The position numbers and the translations under genes were made by a program. Source: Dactylellina haptotyla (taxonomy: Eukaryota; Ascomycota; Orbiliomycetes; Orbiliales; Orbiliaceae). Taken from it: a stretch of 64,000 nucleotides of DNA. The notes under the pieces are model-generated. The model was not told the origin of the DNA. It searched no databases and worked only from the letters and a program-made list of their open reading frames with translations. The DNA lies in the NCBI GenBank assembly GCA_031310005.1, contig CM062388.1:682001-746000 (forward strand), written 5' to 3'. Positions 1 to 11,424 of this stretch are shown here, one piece after another. Position 1 is the first letter of the stretch; every line of letters starts with the position of its first letter.

Positions 1-396
1 AAGAAAACTATGTTGTCTTCTTACCTTGAAAACCGTCCTGAACATATACCTGAAAAACTAATAATGTCCGCAATCCAATAAGCAATATTTGAACACCTCT
101 CCAGTAGTATCGTTGAAATGAAGTGTTCAATATAAGCAAAGAGCTCCTGTTTTTGTGTTGATTATACTTCTCCTCAACCAATCATTCATAACTTGGTTCC
201 TTAATGGTGTGATTCTATAGTAGATGTACGCGTGGATGATCATATTGCCGGGGCAAGCGTCGCACGATATCGCGCTTCGTAAAGCAAAATATGTTTCTGC
301 GAAAGACGGTATTACCTGTAGTTATAAATTTTTATTCCATGTATAATTACAATTCGGATAGAAGCTGTTGATCGATTAGTCTTCTGTGTTGTCAAT

Positions 397-436
397 GAAT
401 ACATCTCGATGTCTCTGAATACATCTCGATGTCTCG
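397..436. repeat. 20-bp tandem duplication
   Basis: Two adjacent 20-bp copies beginning GAATACATCTCGATGTCTC differ only in the last base (397-416 and 417-436). Part of the unit continues into a third partial copy (TCTCGAT). This looks like a simple replication-slippage repeat in non-coding DNA. Confidence 0.85.
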
Positions 437-469
437 ATATCTCAGAAACACTGCTGACAGGCGACCATA

Positions 470-496
470 CCTGTGTTGTTTGGTTTGGTTCGAGAC
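470..496 (+). repeat. 27-nt dispersed repeat, copy 1
   Basis: The 27 bases here, beginning CCTGTGTTGTTTGG and ending GGTTCGAGAC, occur identically at 57683-57709. The end of the repeat fits the RNA polymerase III B-box consensus (GGTTCGAnnCC) in this copy. Similarity stops quickly on both sides. It could be a fragment of an old mobile element. Confidence 0.75.
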
Positions 497-1485
497 CAAC
501 CACCACCAAAACCAACACATTTTATAAATTCATATTTCCAACCATTGGGGAGTTGGAGGAGAAGTATGATTTCTAGGCGCCCGGAAGTGATTTTTGGGCT
601 TGTATAATTTTCTTCAGGTTCGCCTGCCATTTTGGGTCATACCTCCATTCGGTTCACAAGATTGAGGTCTGACTTCTGGTTCATTACACGTACAAGATTT
701 CTTCACGCCCAATAGTTAATACTTTGTGCCTCTCAAGTTAAAACGTGAAATCACTTTCCATATACAGCAATCGAAGGTAAATTAATGCCCAAAATTTGGA
801 TAATTGATAAATGAATATATAAACTCCAGTTAATACGATTACAATCTACCCTTTAACAAGCCGTCCGGATATTACCTATCTCTTGGGAATTCCGAACGGG
901 TATAAACGGCCGCTAAACGGATGTTAACGAGGTTCGGCGCAACTCAACACCGGGAACCCCACAGAAGTTAGCGCGAGCCAGTAAGACCCATGAATTTGGT
1001 GCCTAACAGAAACGCCATACTATTAAAATGATCGAATACGGAGCTGCTTTTCTATTGTATTAGCAATGGGCTCTCCAAATGGATATACCAATGAACTGAG
1101 AACCCCTGAAACCATAATTGGCTAATATCAATGATTCGTTCGAATTGGAAATTGAGGGAGATCTAAGAAGCCGACTCTCCGACGTTCCTACCATCACCTC
1201 GTACGAGCCTGAAGAGACCCGCAAGCTAATACCTTGTCTTGGGTCTCATCTTATCAGGGTTTACAAGCGACTAGCGAGGATTGCCATCGGACTTATTATT
1301 CTGTGTCCGGATTTACCACTTTTTTTACTAGCCAGCATTACATATGATATGGGTATATAAGGTTCGAACGCTGTCCTTCAAGTTGAGATGTCTATTCAAG
1401 GACCAGAAACTCTAAATTTAACTATCTTGCTCTCCTAGCCTTTAAATATCACAAAGCATCCTGCTAACCCGATCAAAATTCGAGA

Positions 1486-2508
1486 ATGGATTCAATTTCT
1501 CGTAAACCCGAAGATCTCCTGAAACTTGCTGACCTTCACCCAGAGTTGGCTGCATGGCTACAGGCGCACCCATTTCCCGCGCCTCCTCAAGACCTAGTTG
1601 GTCTACGAGCAGTTTATGAGAAACTCAACCAACGCTACGTTGGCGCTATTACCCGAGACCAAACTACTGGTATCACTATCGAGAATAGAACCATTCTGGC
1701 AAGAGATGGTTACGATATTCCGATAAGAATATACCGACCCCCCTCTTCTACCGAGCCAGGTCCCCTGATAGTAGCGATTCACGGAGGTGCCAAACTCATG
1801 GGTACCCTCACCGACGAAGAGGGTCACTGCCGTCTCTTCGCAGAGGAATTCAACGCCACTTGCATCAACATTGGATACCGACTATCGCCAGAGTACAAGA
1901 CACCAACAATGGTATACGATTGCTGGGATGTCGTAAAATGGGCTGCTGAGCATGCCGATGAGATTGGTAGCGACGCAAAGAAAGGATTTATTGTCTACGG
2001 TTCTTCCTCAGGAGGTCAAATCGCAGATATCATAGGTCACTTCTCATTGGAGGAGAAACTCGAGCCTCCCGTAACCGGCCTTATCGAAATATGTACTAGC
2101 TCTTGCCAGTATGATGTCATTCCCGAAGAATATAAAGATGAATTTTTGAGCTGGGATCAGGATATAAAAGGAGGGCTTGGGAGAGATACCCTAATTCGGT
2201 TTTATCACCTGACAGGCGCTGCGGACGACCCTTCTAATCGTCTAAACTCTCCTTTGCTCTGGCCTGGTGGACATAAGGGCCTCGCGCCAGTTTTCTTCCA
2301 AGTACACGGTCGAGATTTCACGAGGGATACCGCCCTAATATATGAGAGAGTGCTAAAAGAGCAAGGCGTGGAAACAAAATTGAAAGTTTACCCTGGTGCG
2401 CCTCATGGATTTAATACAATGTTTTTCGAAACAGAGCTTGCTAAGCAACATGAGAAAGATACTACAGATGGGATTCGATGGTTGTTAAGCTTAGTCGGAG
2501 GCAATTGA
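1486..2508 (+). CDS. Alpha/beta-hydrolase fold-3 esterase (hormone-sensitive lipase family)
   Basis: A single-exon gene of 340 codons. It encodes an HSL-type carboxylesterase expected to hydrolyse short-chain esters or lactones. The oxyanion-hole motif HGG is at residues 99-101. The nucleophile elbow GSSSG is at 172-176, with Ser174 as nucleophile. The acid is in GRD (Asp277) and the base in APHGF (His307). The conserved YRLSPEY segment follows the HGG strand. HGG continues as AKLMG instead of the usual G-F/W, which suggests an altered acyl pocket. There is no signal peptide, so a cytosolic enzyme is likely. The ATG at 1486 is the first in frame and precedes the conserved N-terminal cap. The gene converges on the TraX-like gene, with 3' ends about 460 bp apart. 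The family is certain; the substrate cannot be read from sequence. Confidence 0.92.
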   Translation: MDSISRKPEDLLKLADLHPELAAWLQAHPFPAPPQDLVGLRAVYEKLNQRYVGAITRDQTTGITIENRTILARDGYDIPIRIYRPPSSTEPGPLIVAIHGGAKLMGTLTDEEGHCRLFAEEFNATCINIGYRLSPEYKTPTMVYDCWDVVKWAAEHADEIGSDAKKGFIVYGSSSGGQIADIIGHFSLEEKLEPPVTGLIEICTSSCQYDVIPEEYKDEFLSWDQDIKGGLGRDTLIRFYHLTGAADDPSNRLNSPLLWPGGHKGLAPVFFQVHGRDFTRDTALIYERVLKEQGVETKLKVYPGAPHGFNTMFFETELAKQHEKDTTDGIRWLLSLVGGN

Positions 2509-2966
2509 GGCTGTACGTACGATCAATGTACGGTCACATAAGAATAAAAGGATTTTGGCGTTTTGTTTTAAAAATACCACGTGGCTGGTTTCCCAGTAGT
2601 TCCCTATATTTCATATGTTCTACTATTGTGAATGATTTCTGGAACTTAATTAATAGCAGAAGATAGTATTGGTATGCCTTATCACATAATAATTGCATTA
2701 TAGGGGCGTACATTCGGTCAAAATTAAATATTTGCGCAATAACACCTTGTAACAACGCTAATATGAAAAACAGTTCCACCCCTATAATGACTTGCCCTAT
2801 AGCTGAGCAATAGCCACTCGAAAATTTTCAAAGCCCCAAGCCATAGGTAAATAAATGCCAATACAGCATGCAATCGTAAAAGATAATGATAATGGTAATA
2901 ATAATACTCTGCTTTCATCGTCAATAAAACGCCAAATAAAACCCCGTGAAAAGGAAAAACTCCATT
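2509..2966. other. Convergent 3' intergenic region
   Basis: AT-rich spacer between the convergent esterase and TraX-like genes. It presumably holds both 3' UTRs and polyadenylation signals. I see no other coding capacity. Confidence 0.6.
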
Positions 2967-3878
2967 TTAGTAAAATTCATAACCCGCCCTCGCCATAGGA
3001 ATCCGAATAAGATATATCGCTAATAAATGCGCAGGGTAATAACCGTAGAAGAACCATCGCAGTCTCGGTGCTTGAACGTTAATCCGCGACAGGAGAATCA
3101 ACAAGGGGTAGGCAGCCAGCGCCCAAAAATTCCCGTTAATATACCATAGACTTGCGCAAGAGGTCATCGATGCTCCGAGTCCCAGAAGATTGCCCGACTT
3201 AAAGTATAACCACGCTCCAAGTCCGATCGTTACTGCTGGCCACCAGAATTCGACGAGCCCACCTCCTACCACGAACGCGGCGAGGGCACCTAGACCAACT
3301 AGAATACTGCCTCTCGAGCGTGCCTGCTCGACGAGCCTGACTACTAGTGTAACTACTAGGAGGGTGAAGAAGATGTTGAGTGGGTACCAGCCCCAGAATA
3401 AATTTTCCAATCCGACAAATGGAACCGACGAGATTAGTCCGAAGAGTGCGAGTCTAGCCGTCATGCGACTATAAGCACCGCTCGCATTGGCATTCGGTCG
3501 CGCAAGGTTATATGCAAGGACGAGAGTGAAGAGAGGCATTGCGATACGCCCGGCCTCGAATAGAACTGGAAGTTCTTCGTTGAAGAGATATTTGTTGATA
3601 TGGTCGCCCGTCATAATTAGCAAGGCTGTCCATTTTGCTAACTCTAGTGACCCGTTCGAGATTTCGATAGGCCCCTTTGATACTTGCGACGATGTAGCTG
3701 TACTGGTTGGTTTCTCTACTAATTGTGAGGGTCGGTGGGTGGAGGGACGTCGTCGACACGCGCGGAGTGCACTGAGGCGTCGAATTGGGGAACTCGAAGG
3801 GGCCATAGCCATCACCAACAAGTCACTTTGGGTGCGGGATGGCCACTCGGCCCATCTCGCATTATCGGACGAGGACAT
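2967..3878 (-). CDS. TraX-family multi-pass membrane protein
   Basis: An intronless gene of 303 codons, starting at the first in-frame ATG (3878). The first ~75 residues are Ser/Arg/Pro-rich and probably disordered. From about residue 76 the protein is a polytopic membrane domain. It opens with LAKWTALLIMTGDHINKYLF, and EAGRIAMPLFTLVLAYNLA follows. This is the N-terminal signature of TraX, the F-plasmid pilin N-acetyltransferase family: K-x-x-A-x-x-x-M-x-x-D-H, then GR-x-x-x-PLF-x-x-x-x-A. About seven further hydrophobic segments follow, including GWYPLNIFFTLLVVTLVVRL, and the protein ends in a short polar tail. TraX is mainly a bacterial family, and the fungal role is unknown. An acyl-transferase acting on a protein N-terminus or lipid is possible but unproven. 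The absence of introns fits, but does not prove, bacterial ancestry. Confidence 0.8.
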   Translation of the reverse strand: MSSSDNARWAEWPSRTQSDLLVMAMAPSSSPIRRLSALRACRRRPSTHRPSQLVEKPTSTATSSQVSKGPIEISNGSLELAKWTALLIMTGDHINKYLFNEELPVLFEAGRIAMPLFTLVLAYNLARPNANASGAYSRMTARLALFGLISSVPFVGLENLFWGWYPLNIFFTLLVVTLVVRLVEQARSRGSILVGLGALAAFVVGGGLVEFWWPAVTIGLGAWLYFKSGNLLGLGASMTSCASLWYINGNFWALAAYPLLILLSRINVQAPRLRWFFYGYYPAHLLAIYLIRIPMARAGYEFY

Positions 3879-6800
3879 TGTGGTATAAGAAAATCGCAAA
3901 AATGACGGCTATAAGTCGTAACTCCCTTCTTAAGTTTTATCTTTGTATAATGACGACGGCAAGATTGGAAATAGAAAAAGGTATCCGCGGCAGCACAATT
4001 AAGAAAACCAAGAAACCTGAGCATTGGCTTGGAGTTACGCTAACGTTATTTAATATGCGTATAGATACTGCTCGGGAGGATCTCCCAACCGCAGAAGCAC
4101 AGGCCGCTGGGGTCCCAAGTACGAATGACAGTGCGACAACCCGGGGAAGTTGAAGAAGCCATAGCAGGGTCAGCCCTGTGGGCTTAAGCGTATGGATAAA
4201 GCCAGTGATTCGTTGGGAACCATATTCTCGCTAAAGATTGCCCACAAAGGGCCAACACATCTTGTCCAAAAGTAGTAAATGTGAAACACTAATCGTGGAC
4301 GCTTGGGGGAATTTGCTGTCGGTGCGTAGGTATCGTGAACCGACAGTTTGTGATGTCTTGGCCTAGCTGCATGGAGCGCAGCTAAGATGTTTTTATTTTT
4401 GATCGTGTGCCTTGCCCAGAATAATATGAGGGATTTCATTTTCCCGGTTCTGAATAGAAAGGTGCCAACGTAAGCCCTCTCCCCTCAGTCATGGACATGG
4501 TCGCTCCGTGATATATTAATGTGATGGTATAATATCGAATCGGAACAATTTTTTTCTGCTGTCTGAAGGGTCAAGGACCCTTGAACGGGTGAGTGTTCGC
4601 GAATATTCGCTGTTTCTAATTTCTTTGCTTGCAATTTTGTCGGCTGAGTGGCCAGCCAAAAGTTAAAAAGGTTCTCCTGATACCCCAAAGTTCCGGGGTG
4701 GTCAAAGCGTTCCCAATGCAATTGAAAGGACCTTTCTAGACCGTCTCTGTCTCAAAATATTTATTCTGCCAATGGCCTAAGCTCACGGCTCGCTCCGTAA
4801 CCTAGCAAGTTCTTTTCGGGGTCCTATTTCCCCCGTAAGTTTGTCGTCCTAGCTGAATGAAGGGTTTGCGACCCTTGGACCGGGTCGCTTGCCTATTTAA
4901 ACGGTGCCGTCTGATACGCTAGTCGGTATCTTCCGGTGGATAATATCCCGAATTCAGAACACCCGGTGGAGTATCTCCGTACATTCTCTTCACACTCAGA
5001 CTGCATTGCATTCGCGAAATGTCATTCCTGCCGTTGCCAACATAAGCTTAATGGGTGGACCGCATCTTGGGAAGTTCCGAAATTTGGCTGAAGCATTTGG
5101 CAACCGGGTTATATATTTAACTGGCAAATATTCTCGGTATTCTAGAAACGTTCGCCCTCTGAAGATTGTTTTCGATCGCCATGGAGTTTTGTTTTGCCGC
5201 TGTATTTTCGGATATATATACACAGGGATGCAAGACTCCTGCATACACCCATGCGCGAATTAGAAGCTGCCGTACTTCTTGGGCCTTCCTTGGAACGAAC
5301 TCGACAATTTTGTCCTTGCCTTTGTGAAATTCCCAATATTACCGCATCTATTTTGATTTGGAATCAAGCCGGCCGGCGAGCCGCATGTGAAAAAAATTTT
5401 GCTTTCGTCTCCAAGGTTTTTCTATATTAAGTATCTGTCTAGGTCTTTTAGTTATATAGCTCATATATATTAAGACGAACTTCGGTATATCTTCTAGAAT
5501 TGGTAACGAATTGCGGTTTGATTAGGGGTCCGTTTTCAGTTTTCAGACTTAACTCTTAGGGAGCCAGATATTTTTCTGGTTATAATATTGGAAACTCCTC
5601 TGTGCCGCATGAGTATAACATACCGTTGCCAATATGTTTAGCATAAATTACTTCGTCATCCGAAAATTTAAAAGAGGATTGAAAGTTCTATTGTTGAGAG
5701 AGAAGTATGGCATCAAATGCCAACCATTGGGCGCTTTTCTACGTTGATCTCAATGGAAAATTGCTACCGAAGTCACTATCAATACAGAAGTATGACTCAA
5801 TCACTTAGAGGTTGAACTCATGAATATCCTTATATCTAGATAACACCTAGATATCCATGTATACACAAGCCCCAGTTTTAACATGTAGTCTCCCCTAACC
5901 ACAAACGCTATTCTAGCTACTATGTCAACCTAATGTATCCTGATTCCATTATACTGATTTAAAATATATATTCATAAAGCAATCAAAGTTAAGGCCAGTC
6001 TTAGCTAAAACGCGCGAGACGAGCTAAAGCGTATTCCTTTTCCACTACAAGCCTAAGCAGCAAGCAAAGGAGTTGTTGAGTTGGAAGCCAAGAATTTCAG
6101 GAGGAATGTGCTCTAGCCTGGATGATACTCATGGCAGCAATCAGTCTCGCACCTGCAGATAGATCTAAAAATACGATCTCAATAACAGCTGCAATAGGGT
6201 CACGGACCTATAGTTTTTTGTCGTACAAGAGTCTCGTATTTCGAAACCAGCGTACAGGTTGTGCAATACATCCCGAATTAATAATCGAAAGCAAAGATCC
6301 AAGCTCAAAGTAGAAACACCCGGGCCCGAGACTACGGATTTTAGTCAAAACCACCCCACAATCTACCCGATTTTCGTATTTCACGTATCTACGATTTCAA
6401 GCCCACCTCCTGCCCAAAGTGTTGTGTTCCCTGGTGGGTGTGGTTTGGGAATCTATGCGTTGTTGGTGTGCTAGTCCGCCCAGTGCGCGAAGGTTTAGAA
6501 TTCTCCGCCACTGGCATCCGAACTAGCAGCCGTCAAGTCGCGGGACTCGGAACTTAATTTTGACAGGACTCAAGTAATATCCTTTCAATAATCTAACCGC
6601 CATCGGATAAAAATGATTAGATTGTTTACTTGAAAATCCAATCTAAGATAAACGTCAGAAATAAACAACTTTGCGATACGGAGATTGATCAGTCTTGATT
6701 AGAAAATGCAAAGTACAAAAGTTTGACCCTCTAGCATTATTTCCCAGCACGAGTAAGAAGCAATTATTAATTACAATTAAGATATCTTTCCAGCTTTTAT

Positions 6801-7397
6801 TTTATCCTAGCGCTTTGGGTTGAAACGGCTCAATGGTCGAAATTCAGCGTGATCTTATAATTATCATTTAGTAAGCTAGGTAGCGTTTATCAACCAATCC
6901 GACCGTGAAATTTGACGTGAACAAAAATCTCGATGATTGTAGGCTCTAGCCTCATCCAAGATGGAACCAGAAATCAACAGTGCAAGACATTTATCTTGAA
7001 ATTGACAACTTGGAAATCCTCAAGCCGTTATATCAACATCGAACAACACGGAATAAAATGTGTTTCGCGTTGTATTTTCCAGATCCGTCCAAATATGGCA
7101 AGCTGTTATCTAAGAGTAACGTCGAAATTGCACAAATAAGCTTGACGTGCAGCCTTTAATGAGACGTGCGCCATCGGACAGGCCAAGCGACTAGGGAACT
7201 GAACCGAAACAAATATCATTTTAGGAAGCACGCTTTTTTGCTGCTATAAGACACGTATTATTGCCCCTCTATTTACTCCGTGAAATCCTCTAATCTAATC
7301 CAAGGCTTCTGATGCCAACAACTTTTGACCGCCTTGAGAGCTTCATAACAGTTGTGTCTAAATGAAAACGCAAATAAAGTGCAGATAAATGATAATG
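3879..7397. other. 3.5-kb gene-poor region
   Basis: Only short frames without recognisable domains occur, for example 4904-5263 (+) and 3839-4153 (+). The latter overlaps the 5' end of the TraX-like gene. Base composition is AT-rich with frequent stops in all frames. I see no tRNA or intact mobile element. The part next to 3878 should contain the TraX-like promoter. Confidence 0.5.
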
Positions 7398-8359
7398 CTA
7401 GTCTTGGATCGGGAGTGACATCCCAATATAGAATCCTGGCTCGTCTATATCACGATTTTTGTAGCTATCGGTTTTCCGTTGTTAGCAAATTCAAGGAGAG
7501 GGGAAAGTTCTAAGCATCTGCAGATTTGTTTACCTTAGCATTCCTATACCGCCCGGAGAAAACATCACTGGCAGAGGATTATCAACAGAATAACCCAACC
7601 ATCTTTTCATGAACGCCCGCAAGATGAGACCGTGTGCGACCTGTACGCGCCCGCAATGGCTTTGTTAGCTTTCAGTGTAAAGAGAAATTTGAAGATTGCG
7701 CACCAAAACCACATCGCCGGGTCCTTGCCCATTCATACAAGGCTGTTGAATCTCACGAATCTGCGAGATCAGCCGATCTAGTCTCTGCGTAATCTGTTCC
7801 GCAGACTCCCCGCCTTCACACCCATCCCGCCAAATATTCCACGCAGTCTCTTGGTCTAACCCGTTCTTCTTCCGCTGCGCTCGAATTTCTCCGACCAACA
7901 ATCCTTCGTAATCACCATAGTCCCACTCGGCAATATCCTCGGTCACTGTAACCTTGCCCTCTAGAAATTGTCCGCCGTTTCCATTCGAGTTATCAGCGGG
8001 GTACTTAGCGGTGGTGTTGGTGTTGTTGCGGAACAATAGATCGAACGTCTTGCGGGCTCTTATCCGCGGGCTAACCCATACGTGAGCGATGCGGACCGGA
8101 TCGATCAATTTACCGGGCCCGACGAGCTGCGATGCTGTGCTGATGACTTGTTTGATACCGTGCTCTGTCAGTTCGATATCTGTTGAGCCAGTATACTGGC
8201 CGGTTTTTGTCCATTCGGTTTCCCCTATCGATATCAATTGCTTGTCAGCGCTTAAACTACGATTGGACAAGTAAGGTTGGAAAGAGGGGTATATTGTATT
8301 AGAAACTTACCATGCCGGGCAAGGAAGACACGCGGTGTCTTAGCGTCTAGATCAGACAT
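7398..8359 (-). CDS. SHB17: Histidine phosphatase, SHB17-like (sedoheptulose-1,7-bisphosphatase type)
   Basis: Four exons give a 247-residue protein: 8311-8359, 7704-8224, 7534-7640 and 7398-7464. All phases agree (744 nt). Exon 1 ends inside the catalytic RHGE motif: VFLARHG from exon 1 is completed by ETEW from exon 2, and His16 is the phospho-acceptor. Exon 2 carries the acidic segment AEWDYGDYEG. Exon 3 restores the second catalytic histidine (VAHG, residues 191-194). Exon 4 supplies the family tail, GGIGMLSYKNRDIDEP. Introns 2 and 3 contain GCTAAC branch points. Yeast SHB17 hydrolyses sedoheptulose-1,7-bisphosphate in riboneogenesis, and the C-terminal segment favours this subfamily over phosphoglycerate mutase proper. 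Reading exon 2 alone would truncate the protein and lose the second histidine. The symbol rests on motif memory, not a search. Confidence 0.9.
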
Positions 8360-8776
8360 TGTTTGCTGGACTTGGGAGCACGTTAGCGTAGTTGCGGAAA
8401 ATTCCAGGGGATGAAAACAATCGTCTGTGTAACTCGCACTTGTTGAATGAGCTAATTGATGCCAAGCCGGGTAGAAATGTTGGTTCGGTAGACGATAGCA
8501 CAACACAGACGGTTAACTTGGGACCTCACTCGGGAAAATAATGACGGAAGATTAACATATTAGAAAAAAATATATATGAATTCGGAAGGATAAATATAGA
8601 ATCTGCGTGTCTATATACACTGTGTGAAGTCGCTGAAAACAATCAAATAGCAACCGGGCTTTCCATCCCGGTCAAAGCGTTGAATATAAGTATAGACATC
8701 ATTACCGGCCGTATACCTCGTACATTATCATAAATCATTATTTCGAACATTCTATGGATATTGGTATTTAAACATC
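8360..8776. other. Spacer between SHB17-like and ankyrin genes
   Basis: About 420 bp lie between the stop of the ankyrin gene and the start of the SHB17-like gene, both on the minus strand. The spacer should hold the 3' UTR of the first and the promoter of the second. I see nothing else in it. Confidence 0.5.
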
Positions 8777-11424
8777 CTATATCGGTATTAAAAGATTGCT
8801 GCCCTCGCGCTTTTCTTCGTATCCATCCCATCTCAGATCAGTGAAGCCTTCCACCGGGCTTATCGGGCTAACTGCGGCAGATTCCAATCGATACAGCGCC
8901 TCGGCAAGATCAGAATGGAAAGACGATCTCGCAGAGTAGAACACCAGGCCGGCTTCTTGAAGACTATCAATGGACTTGACAGATGCGATCCCTGCCTCGG
9001 CGATCGCAATGAGATCCTTAAACGCCTCAGCTAGTTTCTCATCATAGTCTCGTCTTTGGTGTAGGAGCTCATTGGCGGCGGTGAGACCATCAGTACTCAG
9101 ATCATAAGATAACTTCAGAGGCTGTGATGAAGCAAGTATTGCCATTGTCTCGATATCAGAATACTCCGCGATTACTGGGAGTAATTGGGGGCCTAGAAAG
9201 AAGATACCAACGGATATTAGTCCAACCTTTTCCCGGAAATACCTATCGCGGCTCACCGGCACAGAAATGTGTATTTATAGCTGTTAATTATAAAATTTAC
9301 TCACCTAGATAAAGCCGAGAGGTCGAGACATATTTGAACCCATGGTCAACAAACAATCGGAGCACGGCGTGGTTGTTGTGCATAATTGCGGTTGTCAGCG
9401 GAGTTATGCCGTTACTCGACACGGCATTCAGATCCGCACCCGAATCAAGCAAGAGGAGGGCGCAATCCACACTCTGCGTGCGTGCGACCGAGTGCAATGC
9501 CGTCAAACCCTCTGGGTTGCAGGCATTAGGATCAGCGCCGAATCTGAGGAGTAAATTAAGCATTTCAGGCATCCCAGCGAATCCTGCCGCTGTCAGTGGG
9601 CTGCTGCGAAAAACGCCTTTGGGCATTTTGGGGTTCGGATTGCCGCCTCCTTCGAGGATCAGTCGGAGACAAGATACATTGTGGCTATCGACTGCGTGGA
9701 GTACCGCAGTTCTGCCTGTGACGTCCATATTGTTTGGATCAGCCTCGTGAGCGAGGAGTAGGGTCATATCGTCCAGTTGAACTCTTGCGGTAGCCCAATC
9801 AAGTGCGGTCCGGCCCTGGCTATCTGTCATATAAACAGAATCCGGACGCTCTCGAAGCTCTACCGCCAGAGATTTGGACGAGAGCCCAAAGATAATTCTA
9901 TGAATTAGAGGGAAGTTTTGTTCTTCAACCCAGTCACCCTCGCCACTTTCCGTTATACAACGCAAGCCGTGCTCTTCTTTCTCATTACATTTGCCCCGAA
10001 ACACAAAATCCCAAACATTATCGTACGAACTAAACCCCAATTTGTTTTTTAGCAAAAGCTAGAGTATCGATCAAGATTAAAGCCTACTTTTCGTCGACAG
10101 CTGCGCCCTGGCTCACCAAGAACTGTACTGTTTCATATTGGTGCATACCGCCATATAGCGCCCACTAGACATGTCTTAGTAACCCTTATCACCATATAAG
10201 AGATTCTGTTGTCCACGTACCCTCATTAGTGTATACCCCCGAGAATTACTAACATCTCTAGGACTTGCGAGCCCTTGACTAAACAGATACCGCAAGCCGT
10301 CGATGTTCCCTTTCATTGCGAATGCTATTGACTGCGAATCGTCGGGCACTCTTCTCACAGTGGACAGCTGGAGTTGTGGCCCGAGGTTCGGTAGATATTT
10401 CAGGTCTATTCTCAGATTCTTGGAGACAAACCACAAAGGAAACCAATATTCGACAGTAGCGGAGGGAGTTTGTTGGTCTTTGCAGCCTCGAAAGTCACAC
10501 TTCTTGCTTAGGAAGGGCAATCCGGTGTACCCCACAAACAGCTTCCCGACCAGATTCTCAACGAATCCTGGTGCGGCTATCTTTCCCTTTTTCTTCGCAT
10601 GGCAAGAGCACGGGCAGTAGTTCCGGCAAGGGCTACGGGGTGATACGAGGACACTGACGGCTTCGTCGGTGGCTTCATTGGCCGCCGAGCTTGAGTATGG
10701 CGGAGGCATGTTACCTTTCCCGTCGTTCTGAAGTTTGCTGCGTACCTCCTGGCTGAGAGATTCGAATCGGTCCATCATGCTGCCGAACTGTTGGTCTAAC
10801 AGGGATACCAGGGCGGATTGGTGGTGGCCGAGGTTTTGCGTCAAGTGTTCCGATGAACGCTGCCAACTGGAGGTCATCAAGTGTATCTGTCGGAGCTCGA
10901 TCAAAATATGGTTGATATCGCGCCTAACACAAATGTTGTCAGCTCATCGGCGTGAAAGCCTTAAAATCCCTGCAAAAAGATATGGACGGTTCTACAGACG
11001 AGTGCGAGACTCCCAGAACGAGTTTCAAATTATCCTTAGCCGTACGGATCTCATGTTGGAATTTCCGGCACAGCTCATCCCATTTCCACCAGATAGTGCT
11101 CCGACCAATGACCTTGTAGACATTGCCGTTCTCGGAAGCCTTCCCCGCCTGGGAGAGAGCTTTGGCGAGTTCTGTAAGTTGGATTCTTGTCCGCGCTACT
11201 ATATTCTCCAGGGAGGTATGACTACTGGTTGCGGGTAGACTGTTTGCCTGCAGCGCTTCCCATACCTGATAGAGGACTACCTCCAGGTCGCTGACTTCGT
11301 TCTTTAGCGCGTAGACCTGCTGAGGGACCTTACCAAATTGTCGTGCCCGGGAGATGGTGTTGCCAATAGTGCTGGCCACTTGGGCTAGCGTTAGAATGCT
11401 AGCGGCAAGTCCAACGGCCTCCAT
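8777..11424 (-). CDS. Ankyrin-repeat protein with fungal STAND-type N-terminal domain
   Basis: I assemble five exons: 10988-11424, 10221-10923, 10088-10164, 9305-10029 and 8777-9192. They total 2358 nt and encode 785 residues. Residues 1-~140 (MEAVGLAASILTLAQVAS...) match the helical N-terminal domain common in fungal STAND/NLR-like proteins (PF17111/HeLo-like type). A linker follows, then a compact Cys/His motif CRNYCPCSCH (about residues 245-254). From about residue 365 there are ankyrin repeats such as GRTALDWATA, GLTALHSVA and NGITPLTTAI. The C-terminal ~140 residues are helical and unrecognised. Introns 2-4 have good splice signals: GTACGT/CTAG, GTAGGC/TTTAG with a GCTAAAAAAC branch, and GTGAGT/CTAG. 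The first intron is less certain because its donor, GTCCAT, is weak and was chosen mainly for phase. No NACHT or NB-ARC domain is present. A role in non-self recognition or cell-death signalling is inference. Confidence 0.83.

Larger units (their letters stand above)
1..1485. other. AT-rich region without a supported gene
   Basis: No open frame here resembles a family I know. A short frame at 1118-1360 lacks an ATG start and is not supported. The stretch holds a perfect 20-bp tandem duplication at 397-436 and one copy of a 27-nt dispersed repeat at 470-496. The last few hundred bases are presumably the promoter of the esterase gene that starts at 1486. Confidence 0.5.

Noticed and set aside
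1118-1360. 80-codon frame with a hydrophobic C-terminus
   Set aside because: Starts at TTG, has no upstream exon that joins cleanly, and no family match. It could be a gene relic but cannot be shown.
3190-3888. Plus-strand frames opposite the TraX-like gene
   Set aside because: Antisense shadows. The minus strand has the coherent membrane-protein signature.
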